Shown here: in pieces, positions 1-6,820 of the stretch
How positions within the stretch are numbered: the stretch's first letter is position 1
Layout of the letters: every line of letters starts with the position of its first letter
Assembly: GCA_034437315.1 (NCBI GenBank)
Contig: DAOTUC010000096.1
Coordinates: forward strand, 1 to 14,894
Length of the DNA stretch: 14,894 nt
From: DSAR01 sp034437315
GTDB taxonomy: Bacteria > Chloroflexota > Anaerolineae > B4-G1
Direction: 5' to 3'
Translations under genes and position numbers: made by a program
The notes under the pieces: model-generated
The model's database searches: none
The model's input: the letters and a program-made list of their open reading frames with translations, nothing else
Told to the model about the DNA's origin: nothing

Positions 1-128
1 GAGACCCTAAAGGTTTTGCTCAAGGCCGCGCAAACAACGTTTTTGCCTTAAACAATGACCTTTTTCCATCAAAACCAGCGCAAAAACCTTTAGGGTCTAT
101 GATGGGCCATGCGAAATCCTGAAGACCC
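1..128 (-). mobile_element. 151-bp MITE-like inverted-repeat element, copy A (cut by window edge)
   Basis: This is the reverse-oriented copy of an element found complete at 3886-4036, 9855-10005 and 12728-12878. 128 of 151 bases are present. The missing 23 are the outer inverted-repeat end that should lie just left of base 1. All visible bases agree with the consensus of the other copies. The inner arm pair (AGACCCTAAAGGTTTT and its complement) and one outer arm (GCCATGCGAAATC, 109-121) are visible. The element end at 128 lies 38 bases before the start codon of the SsnA-like gene. If this copy also made an 8-bp target duplication, its right half is GTGATTTG (129-136). No coding role is inferred. 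Confidence 0.85.
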
Positions 129-166
129 GTGATTTGAACTGAGTGCTCAATAGAAAGGAATGGCTG

Positions 167-1531
167 ATGATGGCGCAACCTGATATGTCTCAATTGCTCA
201 TTGAACACGCGCGCCTGGCGACGCTGGGCGCGGAACCGACCTTGCTGGACGATGGGGCGTTGTTGATCGAGGGGGATACGATCGCCGCGCTGGGGTCGTC
301 AACCGAGCTGGCGGCGCGGTATCCCGACGCCGATCGGTGGGACGCGCGTGGGCGGCTGGCGCTTCCCGCTTCCATCTGCGCGCACACCCACTTCTATGGC
401 GCGTTCGCCCGGGGAATGGCGGTCCCCGGGCAACCGGCGGCTAATTTCATCCAGATTCTGGAACGGCTCTGGTGGCGGCTGGACAAAGCGTTGACCCGCG
501 AGGCGGTGCGCTACTCCGCCCTGGTCTGCCTGGTGGATGCCGTGCGCCACGGAACGACCACGCTGATCGACCACCACGCCAGCCCGAGCGCTATCGAGGG
601 GGCGCTGGACGAGATCGCCGAGACGGTCGAGGAGGCTGGCGTCCGGGCCTCGTTGTGCTACGAGGTCACCGACCGGGACGGACCGGCGCGCGCCCAGGCC
701 GGGATCGCCGAGAACGTGCGCTTCGCCCAGACGTTGATCGCCGACCCCCATCCCCGATTGGCCGCCTCTTTTGGCCTGCACGCTTCCTTGACCCTCTCGG
801 AAAGGACGTTGGTCGATTGTGTGGCCGCCGCGCGCGACCTGGGCGTGGGTTTCCACATTCACGTGGCGGAGGACGCCGCCGATCAGGACGACGCCTTGGA
901 GAAATACGACCGGCGGGTCGTCCATCGTCTGCGCGACGCCGGAATCCTGGGACCGCAGACGATCGCCGTCCACTGCGTCCACGTTGACGAGACGGAAATC
1001 GCCGCGTTGGCCGAGACCGGGACGTGGGTCACCCACCAGCCGCGCTCCAATATGAACAACGGCGTGGGCGTGGCCCCGGTCGAGGTGATGAACCGGGCCG
1101 GGGTGAACCTGGGGTTGGGCAACGATGGATTCTCCAACCAGATGTTTGCGGAGATGAAGGCGGCTTACCTGGTGCATAAACTGGCCCAGCGGGACCCCCG
1201 CGCGATGCCCGGCGACCTGGTGATGCGCTTGGCCTACGCCGATAACGCCCGGCTGGCGCGCGTCTTCTGGCCCGACCTGTCGCTAGGGGCGTTGCACGCG
1301 GGGGCGGCGGCCGACCTGGTTTTCCTCGATTACCACCCGACGACGCCGCTGACGGCCGACAACCTGCCCTGGCATCTGCTCTTTGGCTTCGAGGCCTCCG
1401 CCGTCACAGATACCTTTTGCGCCGGGCGACCGCTGATGCGCGACCGCGCGTTGCTCACCTTGGACGAGGAGGCGATCACCGCCCGCTCGCGGGAAGTGGC
1501 GGCCGAGGTGTGGCGGCGAGTCGGGGCGTAA
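167..1531 (+). CDS. ssnA: SsnA-like amidohydrolase (aminohydrolase family)
   Basis: This is a metal-dependent amidohydrolase of about 454 residues with the full metal and catalytic set of the deaminase-like branch. It has HTH at residues 73-75, the third histidine in HIHVAED (about 232), the histidine pair in AVHCVH (about 269 and 272), and Asp320 in GNDGF. The stretches NFIQILERLWWRLD and MNNGVGVAPV are typical of SsnA, a family linked to purine catabolism and to selenium-dependent hydroxylase clusters. Its exact substrate is not established, and nothing nearby shows a selenium link. The start at 167 (ATG ATG) is preferred because AAGGA (155-159) sits 7 bases upstream; a longer reading from GTG at 143 adds eight residues without a ribosome site. 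It runs alone on the plus strand and stops 2 bases from the stop of the convergent RNase J gene. A mobile-element copy occupies its upstream region, and no convincing promoter was found between them. The family call is firm; the exact name is less so. Confidence 0.85.
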   Translation: MMAQPDMSQLLIEHARLATLGAEPTLLDDGALLIEGDTIAALGSSTELAARYPDADRWDARGRLALPASICAHTHFYGAFARGMAVPGQPAANFIQILERLWWRLDKALTREAVRYSALVCLVDAVRHGTTTLIDHHASPSAIEGALDEIAETVEEAGVRASLCYEVTDRDGPARAQAGIAENVRFAQTLIADPHPRLAASFGLHASLTLSERTLVDCVAAARDLGVGFHIHVAEDAADQDDALEKYDRRVVHRLRDAGILGPQTIAVHCVHVDETEIAALAETGTWVTHQPRSNMNNGVGVAPVEVMNRAGVNLGLGNDGFSNQMFAEMKAAYLVHKLAQRDPRAMPGDLVMRLAYADNARLARVFWPDLSLGALHAGAAADLVFLDYHPTTPLTADNLPWHLLFGFEASAVTDTFCAGRPLMRDRALLTLDEEAITARSREVAAEVWRRVGA

Positions 1532-1533
1532 AG

Positions 1534-3183
1534 CTAGGCGTGCTCGATCAACTTGACGATCACGACCGGCCGGCTGCGGGTCTCCTGGTAGAGGTATTTC
1601 GATAGCGCTTTCTTGATCGTCGCCTCGACCTCCTGCGCGGACGCGCCGGGTTGAACCTGGGCGGCCGAACGGGCGACGTCCGCGACCCGCGTCAGGAGAT
1701 CCTCGGCCTGGGGCGCGAAGACGAAGCCCTGGGTGACGATCTGCGGTTGAGACACCGGCCGCCCGTTATCCCGATCGTAGCACAGAATCGCCATCAGGAA
1801 ACCGTTTCGCCCCAGAATCTCCCGCTCGCGCATAATCCGGGGGCCGATTTCGCCCACCCGCGCGCCGTCCACGAAGACGTAGCCGCCGGGCACGCGCTTG
1901 CCAATTTCCAACTCGTCGCCTAAGGTCAGCGGATAGCCGTTCTCGACCACGGCGATGTTTTCGGCCGGGACGCCGACATGGCGCGCGTTCTTGCCGTGCT
2001 GTTTCAGGTGACGTAACTCGCCGTGGATGGGCACGAAGAAGCGGGGCTTGAGGATGTGAATCAGCAGTTTCTGCTCCTCCTGGCTGGCGTGTCCGGAGAC
2101 GTGAACCGGCGAGCGCGGGTCGTAAAGCACATCGGCACCCTTTTGGAAGAGCCGATTGACGACGCGATGGATCAATTCCTCGTTGCCCGGGATCGTGTGG
2201 GAGGAGAAGACGACCGTGTCGTCCGGCTGGATGCGCAGCGAACGATGTTCGCCGATCGCCAGGCGGCTCAACACCGCCATCGGTTCACCTTGCGTGCCGG
2301 TCGCCATGATGACCACTTTGTCGGGCGGGAGGCGGTCGACTTCTCCCAGGGGGATCAAGGTGTCGTCGGGGATGTCGAGGTAACCCAGCTTGCGCGCCAT
2401 TTTGGTGTTCTCGGCCATGCTGCGGCCGGCAATGGCGATCTTGCGCCCGCGTTGCGCGGCGACGTCGACGACCTGCTGGATGCGCGAGATGAGCGAGGCG
2501 AAGGTCGCGACGATCACCCGGCCGGGCGCTTCGCGCATCACCTGGTGGAACGCCTCGTTCAATACCGCCTCCGACGCTGTGTTGCCCGGTTGACCGGCGT
2601 TGGTGCTGTCGGAAAGCAGCGCTAACACACCTCGCCCGCTGAACTCGGCCAGCTTCGCGTAGTCAGTGGGCCAGCCATCGACCGGCGTATGGTCGAACTT
2701 GAAATCGCCGCTGTGTACAATCAGGCCGGCCGGCGTCGTGATGCCCAATCCCACGCCATCTGGGATGGAATGGCAGACGTGATACGGCTCGATGGTGAAC
2801 GGGCCGATCTGAATGACGTCGCCCGGCGCGTAGGTGTTGAGCGCTGCCGCTTCTGAAAACCGGTTGCGTCTGAGTTTGACCTCGATGAGGCCTCTGGTCA
2901 GCCGTGTGGCGTAAATGGGGACGTTGAACACTTCCAGGAAGTGGGATAGCGCGCCAATGTGGTCCTCGTGTCCGTGGGTGATGGCGATAGCGCGCACCCG
3001 GTCCTTCTTGTCGCGGAGGTATTCCCAGTCGGGGATGATGTAGTCGACGCCCAACATGTCCGATTCCGGGAACATGATGCCGGCGTCAATGACGAGGATG
3101 TCACGGCCATACTCGATGCACATCATATTCTTGCCGACTTCCCCCAGGCCGCCTATGGGGATGATGCGAAGTTTTTCACTCAT
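1534..3183 (-). CDS. rnj: Ribonuclease J
   Basis: RNase J is a cytoplasmic metallo-beta-lactamase/beta-CASP nuclease with 5'-3' exonuclease and endonuclease activity in mRNA decay and RNA maturation. The 549-residue product has the expected family length. The zinc motif HGHEDH is at 70-75. Further motifs follow in order: a histidine in HSIPDG, the aspartate in HSGDFKFD, SDSTNAGQPG, the beta-CASP histidine in SSHTIPGNE, and HVSGHAS plus PIHGE in the C-terminal half. A longer reading starts at 3204 (MKLEKRD...), but ATG at 3183 is chosen because GGAGA (3192-3196 on the complement) lies 8 bases before it and MSEKLRIIPIGGLGEVGKN matches the usual N terminus. It is transcribed leftward after dUTPase, but has its own promoter and a hairpin leader. 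Identification is secure. Confidence 0.96.
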   Translation of the reverse strand: MSEKLRIIPIGGLGEVGKNMMCIEYGRDILVIDAGIMFPESDMLGVDYIIPDWEYLRDKKDRVRAIAITHGHEDHIGALSHFLEVFNVPIYATRLTRGLIEVKLRRNRFSEAAALNTYAPGDVIQIGPFTIEPYHVCHSIPDGVGLGITTPAGLIVHSGDFKFDHTPVDGWPTDYAKLAEFSGRGVLALLSDSTNAGQPGNTASEAVLNEAFHQVMREAPGRVIVATFASLISRIQQVVDVAAQRGRKIAIAGRSMAENTKMARKLGYLDIPDDTLIPLGEVDRLPPDKVVIMATGTQGEPMAVLSRLAIGEHRSLRIQPDDTVVFSSHTIPGNEELIHRVVNRLFQKGADVLYDPRSPVHVSGHASQEEQKLLIHILKPRFFVPIHGELRHLKQHGKNARHVGVPAENIAVVENGYPLTLGDELEIGKRVPGGYVFVDGARVGEIGPRIMREREILGRNGFLMAILCYDRDNGRPVSQPQIVTQGFVFAPQAEDLLTRVADVARSAAQVQPGASAQEVEATIKKALSKYLYQETRSRPVVIVKLIEHA

Positions 3184-3212
3184 ATCTCTTTTCTCCAATT
3201 TCATAGCGATAC

Positions 3213-3260
3213 AAAAAAACGCACCGCCGGACCTCAGACTTGCTGCCTGGCGGTGCGTTT
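3213..3260 (-). terminator. Intrinsic terminator hairpin in the rnj leader, after dut
   Basis: On the minus strand, AAACGCACCGCC pairs with GGCGGTGCGTTT in a perfect 12-bp stem (plus coordinates 3249-3260 and 3217-3228) with a 20-base loop. It is followed by an unbroken run of T (the A run 3213-3219 on the plus strand). It can end dut transcription, 91 bases after the dut stop. However, only about 17 bases separate the T run from the rnj ribosome site, too few for a promoter. Transcripts for rnj must therefore read through it, so it may act as an attenuator. Confidence 0.85.
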
Positions 3261-3295
3261 GGTCTTGGGATTCTGTCTGAAACGGTCATGGGAAA

Positions 3296-3324
3296 ATGTT
3301 AACACGCTCTGAGGGTTCTGTCAA
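3296..3324 (-). promoter_or_regulatory. Sigma-70 promoter of rnj
   Basis: Reading the minus strand, a perfect -35 TTGACA (plus 3319-3324) is followed by 17 bases and then TAACAT (3296-3301), four of six matches to the -10 consensus. It lies between the dut stop and the terminator hairpin and points at rnj. The expected start of transcription is near 3288, giving a leader of about 105 nt that contains the hairpin. No experimental evidence is available. Confidence 0.7.
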
Positions 3325-3350
3325 ATGCTTTCCCTCAGGTGGGCGCTCGC

Positions 3351-3788
3351 TCATCTACCGGTGGAACCGAAACCGCCCGCGCCCCGCGCCGTTTTCGATA
3401 GAGTGTCGCATACCTCAAAGGTCACGTCGTCTATGACCGGTGTGAAGATGACCTGGGCGATCCGCTCGCCTGGCGCTATCGTGTACGTCTCGCCCAGGAC
3501 GTTTCCCAGCGTGACATAAATCTCCCCCCGGTAGTCCCAATCGGGGAGGCCTGGCGAGTTGAGCATCATAAGTCCCTTGCTGCTCAAGCCGCTGCGCGGG
3601 ATGATCAGCATAGCGACGCTGTCCGGTATTTCCACGGCCAGGCCGGTCGGAATGCGGGCGATCTGTTGGGGATAGAGTGTGAGCGGCGCGTCAATGGCTG
3701 CGTGAAGATCACGGCCGATGGCACCTGTCGACCCTTTTTCGGGCGGGGAAGCGTTCGGGTGTAATCGTTGATACTTGATGATTGGCAT
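3351..3788 (-). CDS. dut: dUTP diphosphatase (dUTPase)
   Basis: The enzyme hydrolyses dUTP to dUMP and pyrophosphate, keeping uracil out of DNA and feeding dTMP synthesis. It works as a cytosolic homotrimer in this family. The 145-residue product has all five trimeric-dUTPase motifs in order: AIGRDLHA (23-30), PRSGLSSK (64-71), SPGLPDWDYRGEI (78-90, with catalytic Asp83), GERIAQVIF (107-115) and the C-terminal RGAGGFGSTG (135-144). Two positions are slightly unusual: Arg for the common Tyr or Phe in motif 1, and Pro for Ile or Val before the catalytic Asp. The start at 3788 is chosen over 3845 because AGGAG (3794-3798) lies 5 bases upstream and MPIIKYQRLHP begins the conserved domain. It is on the same strand as rnj downstream; mobile-element copy B ends 97 bases before its start. 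Confidence 0.94.
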   Translation of the reverse strand: MPIIKYQRLHPNASPPEKGSTGAIGRDLHAAIDAPLTLYPQQIARIPTGLAVEIPDSVAMLIIPRSGLSSKGLMMLNSPGLPDWDYRGEIYVTLGNVLGETYTIAPGERIAQVIFTPVIDDVTFEVCDTLSKTARGAGGFGSTGR

Positions 3789-3885
3789 AATTTCTCCTGT
3801 GTGTATAATGGGCGTTAAGGCAAAAGTCGCCCTTATCTGCTCCAAGCCATCGTCCCGGGGGCGTCCTGTGACAATAAATTAACTC

Positions 3886-4036
3886 GGGTCTTCAGGATTT
3901 CGCATGGCCCATCATAGACCCTAAAGGTTTTTGCGCTGGTTTTGATGGAAAAAGATCATTGTTTAAGGCAAAAACGTTGTTTGCGCGGCCTTGAGCAAAA
4001 CCTTTAGGGTCTCGCCATGCGAAATCCCAGGGAACC
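3886..4036 (+). mobile_element. 151-bp MITE-like inverted-repeat element, copy B
   Basis: This is a complete copy. The outer 23-base ends match at 19 positions after complementing, including a perfect 13-base core, GATTTCGCATGGC at 3896-3908 and its complement at 4013-4025. A second, inner perfect pair AGACCCTAAAGGTTTT flanks the centre. It differs from the consensus at two bases (A at 3955 and G at 4031). Unlike copies C and D it shows no target duplication: the flanks are ATTAACTC and CGTTTATT. It lies between the dut 5' end and the cyclase 3' end. Confidence 0.9.
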
Positions 4037-4041
4037 CGTTT

Positions 4042-4070
4042 ATTATACTTGGAGAGATGGGAATGGAAAA
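4042..4070 (-). promoter_or_regulatory. Possible promoter reading into copy B and dut
   Basis: A perfect -10 TATAAT on the minus strand (plus 4042-4047) is preceded at 17 bases by a weak -35, TTTTCC (4065-4070). If used, the dut transcript would carry all of copy B as a long hairpin in its leader. No better dut promoter was seen in the 97 bases between copy B and dut. The weak -35 keeps confidence low. Confidence 0.35.
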
Positions 4071-4102
4071 GCAACGCGGAGGGCGGGAGGCGTGTTCGCC
4101 TG

Positions 4103-5116
4103 TCAGCGCAAGCCCAGAATTTCGAAGACCTGGTGGGACTTGCTATGCCCCTTGAAGTGGACCATCCCTTGCTCGCGGGCGACGAGGTATCCTTTGACAG
4201 GCTCGTAAGTTGAGGCGTCCATAAGAATTTGACCCGGTTGGGCGTGGGCCTGGAGGCGGTACGCCATATTGACGTTGTCGCCGACGGCGGTGTAGCTGTG
4301 AGCCGTTTCTGCGCCGATGTTGCCGACGATAGCCGGGCCGGTGGAGATGCCAATCCCAAATTGCAATCGTCTGGCGGATGGGATCTGGGTGTGGAGTTGG
4401 GCGATGGCCTGTTGCGTGTTCAGCGCGGCCCGCACGGCCCGTGTTACGTGATCCGCCTGGTCGTGGGGGGCGTTGAAAATCGCCATTAGCGCGTCTCCCA
4501 TAAATTTATCGAGCGTGCCGTCTTCCCTCAAGATCGCCTCGGCCGCCAGCGTCAGATGCCGGTTGAGGACGGCGACCTGGGTTTCTGGCTCGACCGCCTC
4601 GCTGAAAGCGACGAAATCGCGCACGTCGGCGAAGAAGATGGTGACCTCCCGCCGTTCGCCGCCCAGGCGCAACCGGGAGGGATCGGATAACAATTGCTCG
4701 ACGACGCGGGGGGAGATGTAGCGCTCGAACGCCTGGCGCACCCGCCTCGCCTGGCGCTCTAACCGGCGATGCTCGGTCAGATCGTCTATGATGATAGCGA
4801 CGCCGGTCGAATTTCGTTGACCGTTCTCTAGCCGACTGATGTTCAAGCACAGGAAGGCGCGCCCCCTTTGGGGCAAGATCAACTCGATTTCGTGGCCTGT
4901 GATGATCTCCCCATCGCGCTGTTTGACCGTCTCTATCAATGGCGCGATACTTGCCCCCAACCGGGGCAACGCCTCGGCGAAGGGATGTCCTTTGACCTCG
5001 TTCTCTTGGACCATCAGGATGCGTTCAGCCGCCGCGTTTAGAGCGACGATGTCGCCTTGCTCGTCCGTCGTGATGACGCCGTTGGTGAGGCGATTGAGGA
5101 GATAGTCTAGGTTCAT
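4103..5116 (-). CDS. PAS domain-class III adenylate cyclase
   Basis: This 337-residue cytoplasmic protein is predicted to make cAMP from ATP. An N-terminal PAS domain (about 1-112, beginning LLNRLTNGVITTDEQGDIVALN) is followed by a helical linker (113-150) and a class III cyclase domain (about 155-337). Catalytic residues are complete: metal Asp164 (FFADVRDF) and Asp208 (FMGDAL), purine-selecting Lys204 and Thr276, and transition-state Asn283 and Arg287 (NVNMAYRL). The Lys/Thr pair is the bacterial adenylate-cyclase type, so ATP is preferred over GTP. No membrane segment is seen. Its start (ATG, 5116) has only a weak AAGAA upstream, 40 bases after the stop of the receiver gene, so the two are probably co-transcribed and translation may be reinitiated. 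The PAS ligand is unknown. A short GC hairpin (4088-4101) follows the stop but has no T run. Confidence 0.92.
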   Translation of the reverse strand: MNLDYLLNRLTNGVITTDEQGDIVALNAAAERILMVQENEVKGHPFAEALPRLGASIAPLIETVKQRDGEIITGHEIELILPQRGRAFLCLNISRLENGQRNSTGVAIIIDDLTEHRRLERQARRVRQAFERYISPRVVEQLLSDPSRLRLGGERREVTIFFADVRDFVAFSEAVEPETQVAVLNRHLTLAAEAILREDGTLDKFMGDALMAIFNAPHDQADHVTRAVRAALNTQQAIAQLHTQIPSARRLQFGIGISTGPAIVGNIGAETAHSYTAVGDNVNMAYRLQAHAQPGQILMDASTYEPVKGYLVAREQGMVHFKGHSKSHQVFEILGLR

Positions 5117-5156
5117 TTCTTGATGGGCAGCTCTTGATGGACAGCCTCTCAGCTGA

Positions 5157-5531
5157 TCAGCCCAGCCCCAGGATGTCCATCGCTTTCCGGCGAATGTAAT
5201 CCGGGTCGAAGGGCTTGGTGACGTACTCGTCGGCCCCCGCTTCTACCCCGCGCTCTCGATCGCGCGTCTGTCCCCGGGCGGTGAGCATGATGACGTAGGT
5301 GTCGCTATGCTCCGCCTTGATGCGGCTACAGATTTCATAACCGTCCCGGTTGGGCAATCCCACGTCCAGGAGGATCAAGTCCGGTCGCTCTTGCATAGCC
5401 GTTTTCAGCGCCTGATCGCCGTCCTTGGTGACGAGAATTTGAACTCCCTGATCTTTGATGTCCTCCAGCGTGTAAGTCAATAGAACCCGGATATGAGGTT
5501 CATCGTCAACGATGAGTATTTTCTTCTCCAT
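5157..5531 (-). CDS. Single-domain response regulator (CheY-like receiver)
   Basis: This is a 124-residue stand-alone receiver domain. It has the acidic pair Asp9-Asp10, phosphoacceptor Asp56 (LLDVGLP), Thr84 (MLTARG) and Lys106 (VTKPFD), so it should be phosphorylated by a histidine kinase. It has no output domain, so it must act through a partner. The gene 40 bases downstream on the same strand encodes a PAS-cyclase, the obvious candidate, although that link is inferred from position only. The start has a strong GGAGG ribosome site 4 bases upstream. No histidine kinase gene is in the window. It is the first gene of its unit; no strong promoter was recognised in the divergent region upstream. 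Confidence 0.93.
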   Translation of the reverse strand: MEKKILIVDDEPHIRVLLTYTLEDIKDQGVQILVTKDGDQALKTAMQERPDLILLDVGLPNRDGYEICSRIKAEHSDTYVIMLTARGQTRDRERGVEAGADEYVTKPFDPDYIRRKAMDILGLG

Positions 5532-5667
5532 TTTTCCTCCCTGATCGGCCTTGGGGCTATGGGCGAGAATGTGAAAATGAAAGCGAGAATGAATGGGAAA
5601 ATCACGTAAATAGTGTAAGCGATTTTCACCACGTTTGGGTTACAGATGTGTTACGGCGGCATGTCTG

Positions 5668-5700
5668 GCGCTTTTCCGTCCTCGTCAAAGCGCTTTTCTT
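5668..5700 (+). terminator. Terminator-like hairpin upstream of hom
   Basis: GCGCTTT (5668-5674) pairs with AAAGCGC (5687-5693) around a 12-base loop and is followed by TTTTCTTT. It has the form of a rho-independent terminator on the plus strand, yet no plus-strand gene lies upstream. It may insulate hom from stray transcripts or attenuate a longer leader. No Thr- or Met-rich leader peptide was found. Confidence 0.45.
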
Positions 5701-5722
5701 TAATGACATTCTGCGTTATACT
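5694..5722 (+). promoter_or_regulatory. Possible hom promoter
   Basis: TATACT at 5717-5722 is a good -10 box. The best -35 at 17 bases is weak (TTTTCT, 5694-5699) and overlaps the T run of the upstream hairpin. Transcription would begin near 5729, leaving a short leader before the AGGAGG ribosome site at 5755-5760. Confidence 0.35.
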
Positions 5723-5764
5723 CTAGCTGAACGATATTATATCACAATTTGCCCAGGAGGCGCT

Positions 5765-6802
5765 ATGCGAACAGTTCGTTTTCTGATGGTCGGTTTGGGG
5801 AATTTGGGACGTCGTTTGTGTGAAGTTGTGGTGGAAAAAGACGCTTTGCTCCGCGAGCGCTTTGGGTTAGAATTGCGCCTGGTAGGCGCCGTCGACAGCC
5901 GCGGGTCGGCCTACGATCCGGATGGGCTGGACCCCGCCCAGATCGCAGCGCTGAAGCGCGCAGGCGGTTCGGCGGCCGATTACGCCGGCGCGGGGTGCGA
6001 GGATTGGGACGCCTCCAGGCTGCTCGCCGAAGCCGAGGCGGACGTGTTGCTCGAAGCCTCACCGGTCAATCTCGAGCAGGGGGCCGAACCGGCCTTGACC
6101 TGCATCCGCACGGCCCTGCGACGGGGTATGCACGTCGTCACGCCGAACAAAGGGCCATTGGTGTTGGCCTATCAGGAATTGCACGACCTGGCGGATGAGT
6201 ATGGCGTGGTGTTGCGCTTTGATGGGACCGTCGCGGGCGGCTTGCCGGCGATCAACATCGGGCGACGGGATATGCGCGGCGCGGTGATCCGCCGCCTGGA
6301 GGCGGTGCCCAACTTGAGCACCGGCTACGTTATGGATCTCCTGACCGATGGACTGACCTGGGAGGAGGCCCTGGAGGATGGCAAGCAGACCGGCGCGCTG
6401 GAGGGGGATGGGGCGTGGGACCTGGAAGGCTGGGACGCCGCCGCCAAGCTGGTCATCTTGGCCAACGCCGCGCTCAATTTCCCGGCCCGGATGGAGGACG
6501 TGGCGCTCACCGGCGTCGTCGGCGTCGACCCGGAGGAATTGCGTGCCACCCGCAGGCGGGGAGCACGGTATCGACTGTTGGCCCAGGCCACGCGGAACGA
6601 CGATGGCGCGTATGATCTGACGGTCGCGCCGACGCCGATGACCGAGGATCACCCCCTGGGACGTCTGGGACGCAAGCAGATGGGGATCGTTTTCTACACC
6701 GACATCTATGGGACGATCACCGCCATTATCGACGAACCGAATCCCATCCCCTCCGCCTCGACGATGTTACGGGATTTGCTGGACATTTATGCGAGCGTTT
6801 AG
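5765..6802 (+). CDS. hom: Homoserine dehydrogenase (no ACT domain)
   Basis: It is predicted to reduce L-aspartate 4-semialdehyde to L-homoserine with NAD(P)H, the branch step toward threonine and methionine. The 345-residue cytoplasmic protein has an N-terminal nucleotide-binding fold (VGLGNLG, 9-15), the TPNKGPL motif (126-132), and the catalytic set Asp219, Asp224 and Lys228 in WDLEGWDAAAKL, spaced as in yeast homoserine dehydrogenase. It stops after the catalytic domain, so it lacks the C-terminal ACT domain that gives threonine feedback in many bacteria. ATG at 5765 is chosen because AGGAGG ends 4 bases upstream; the open frame extends upstream to 5648 without support. The 3' neighbour starts 18 bases after the stop, suggesting co-transcription. 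A paralogous oxidoreductase of the same fold is the main alternative, but the conserved catalytic residues argue against it. Confidence 0.85.
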   Translation: MRTVRFLMVGLGNLGRRLCEVVVEKDALLRERFGLELRLVGAVDSRGSAYDPDGLDPAQIAALKRAGGSAADYAGAGCEDWDASRLLAEAEADVLLEASPVNLEQGAEPALTCIRTALRRGMHVVTPNKGPLVLAYQELHDLADEYGVVLRFDGTVAGGLPAINIGRRDMRGAVIRRLEAVPNLSTGYVMDLLTDGLTWEEALEDGKQTGALEGDGAWDLEGWDAAAKLVILANAALNFPARMEDVALTGVVGVDPEELRATRRRGARYRLLAQATRNDDGAYDLTVAPTPMTEDHPLGRLGRKQMGIVFYTDIYGTITAIIDEPNPIPSASTMLRDLLDIYASV

Positions 6803-6820
6803 AGCCAATCTTCCTTCTCA

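Larger units (their letters stand above)
5532..5764. other. Divergent intergenic region between receiver gene and hom
   Basis: This 233-base AT-richer region must hold promoters for both divergent units. It contains a near-tandem direct repeat with a 20-base period beginning GCGAGAATG (5563-5571 and 5583-5591). It also holds an inverted repeat GTGAAAAT (5571-5578) / ATTTTCAC (5622-5629), a terminator-like hairpin (5668-5700) and a -10-like TATACT (5717-5722). None is assigned to a known regulator. Confidence 0.5.

Noticed and set aside
299..1177. 292-codon frame on the minus strand within the SsnA-like gene
   Set aside because: It lies wholly inside a strongly conserved amidohydrolase and shows no domain or ribosome site.
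3205..3300. T-box or known riboswitch upstream of rnj
   Set aside because: No T-box antiterminator sequence or other recognisable riboswitch core is present; only the hairpin and U run can be supported.
3892..4359. 155-codon minus-strand frame spanning copy B and the cyclase 3' end
   Set aside because: It is out of frame with the cyclase and its C-terminal part is translated mobile element.
5648..5764. Longer N terminus or leader peptide for hom
   Set aside because: The upstream frame opens at GTG 5648 without a ribosome site, is not Thr- or Met-rich, and the nucleotide-binding fold begins at the ATG with AGGAGG upstream.
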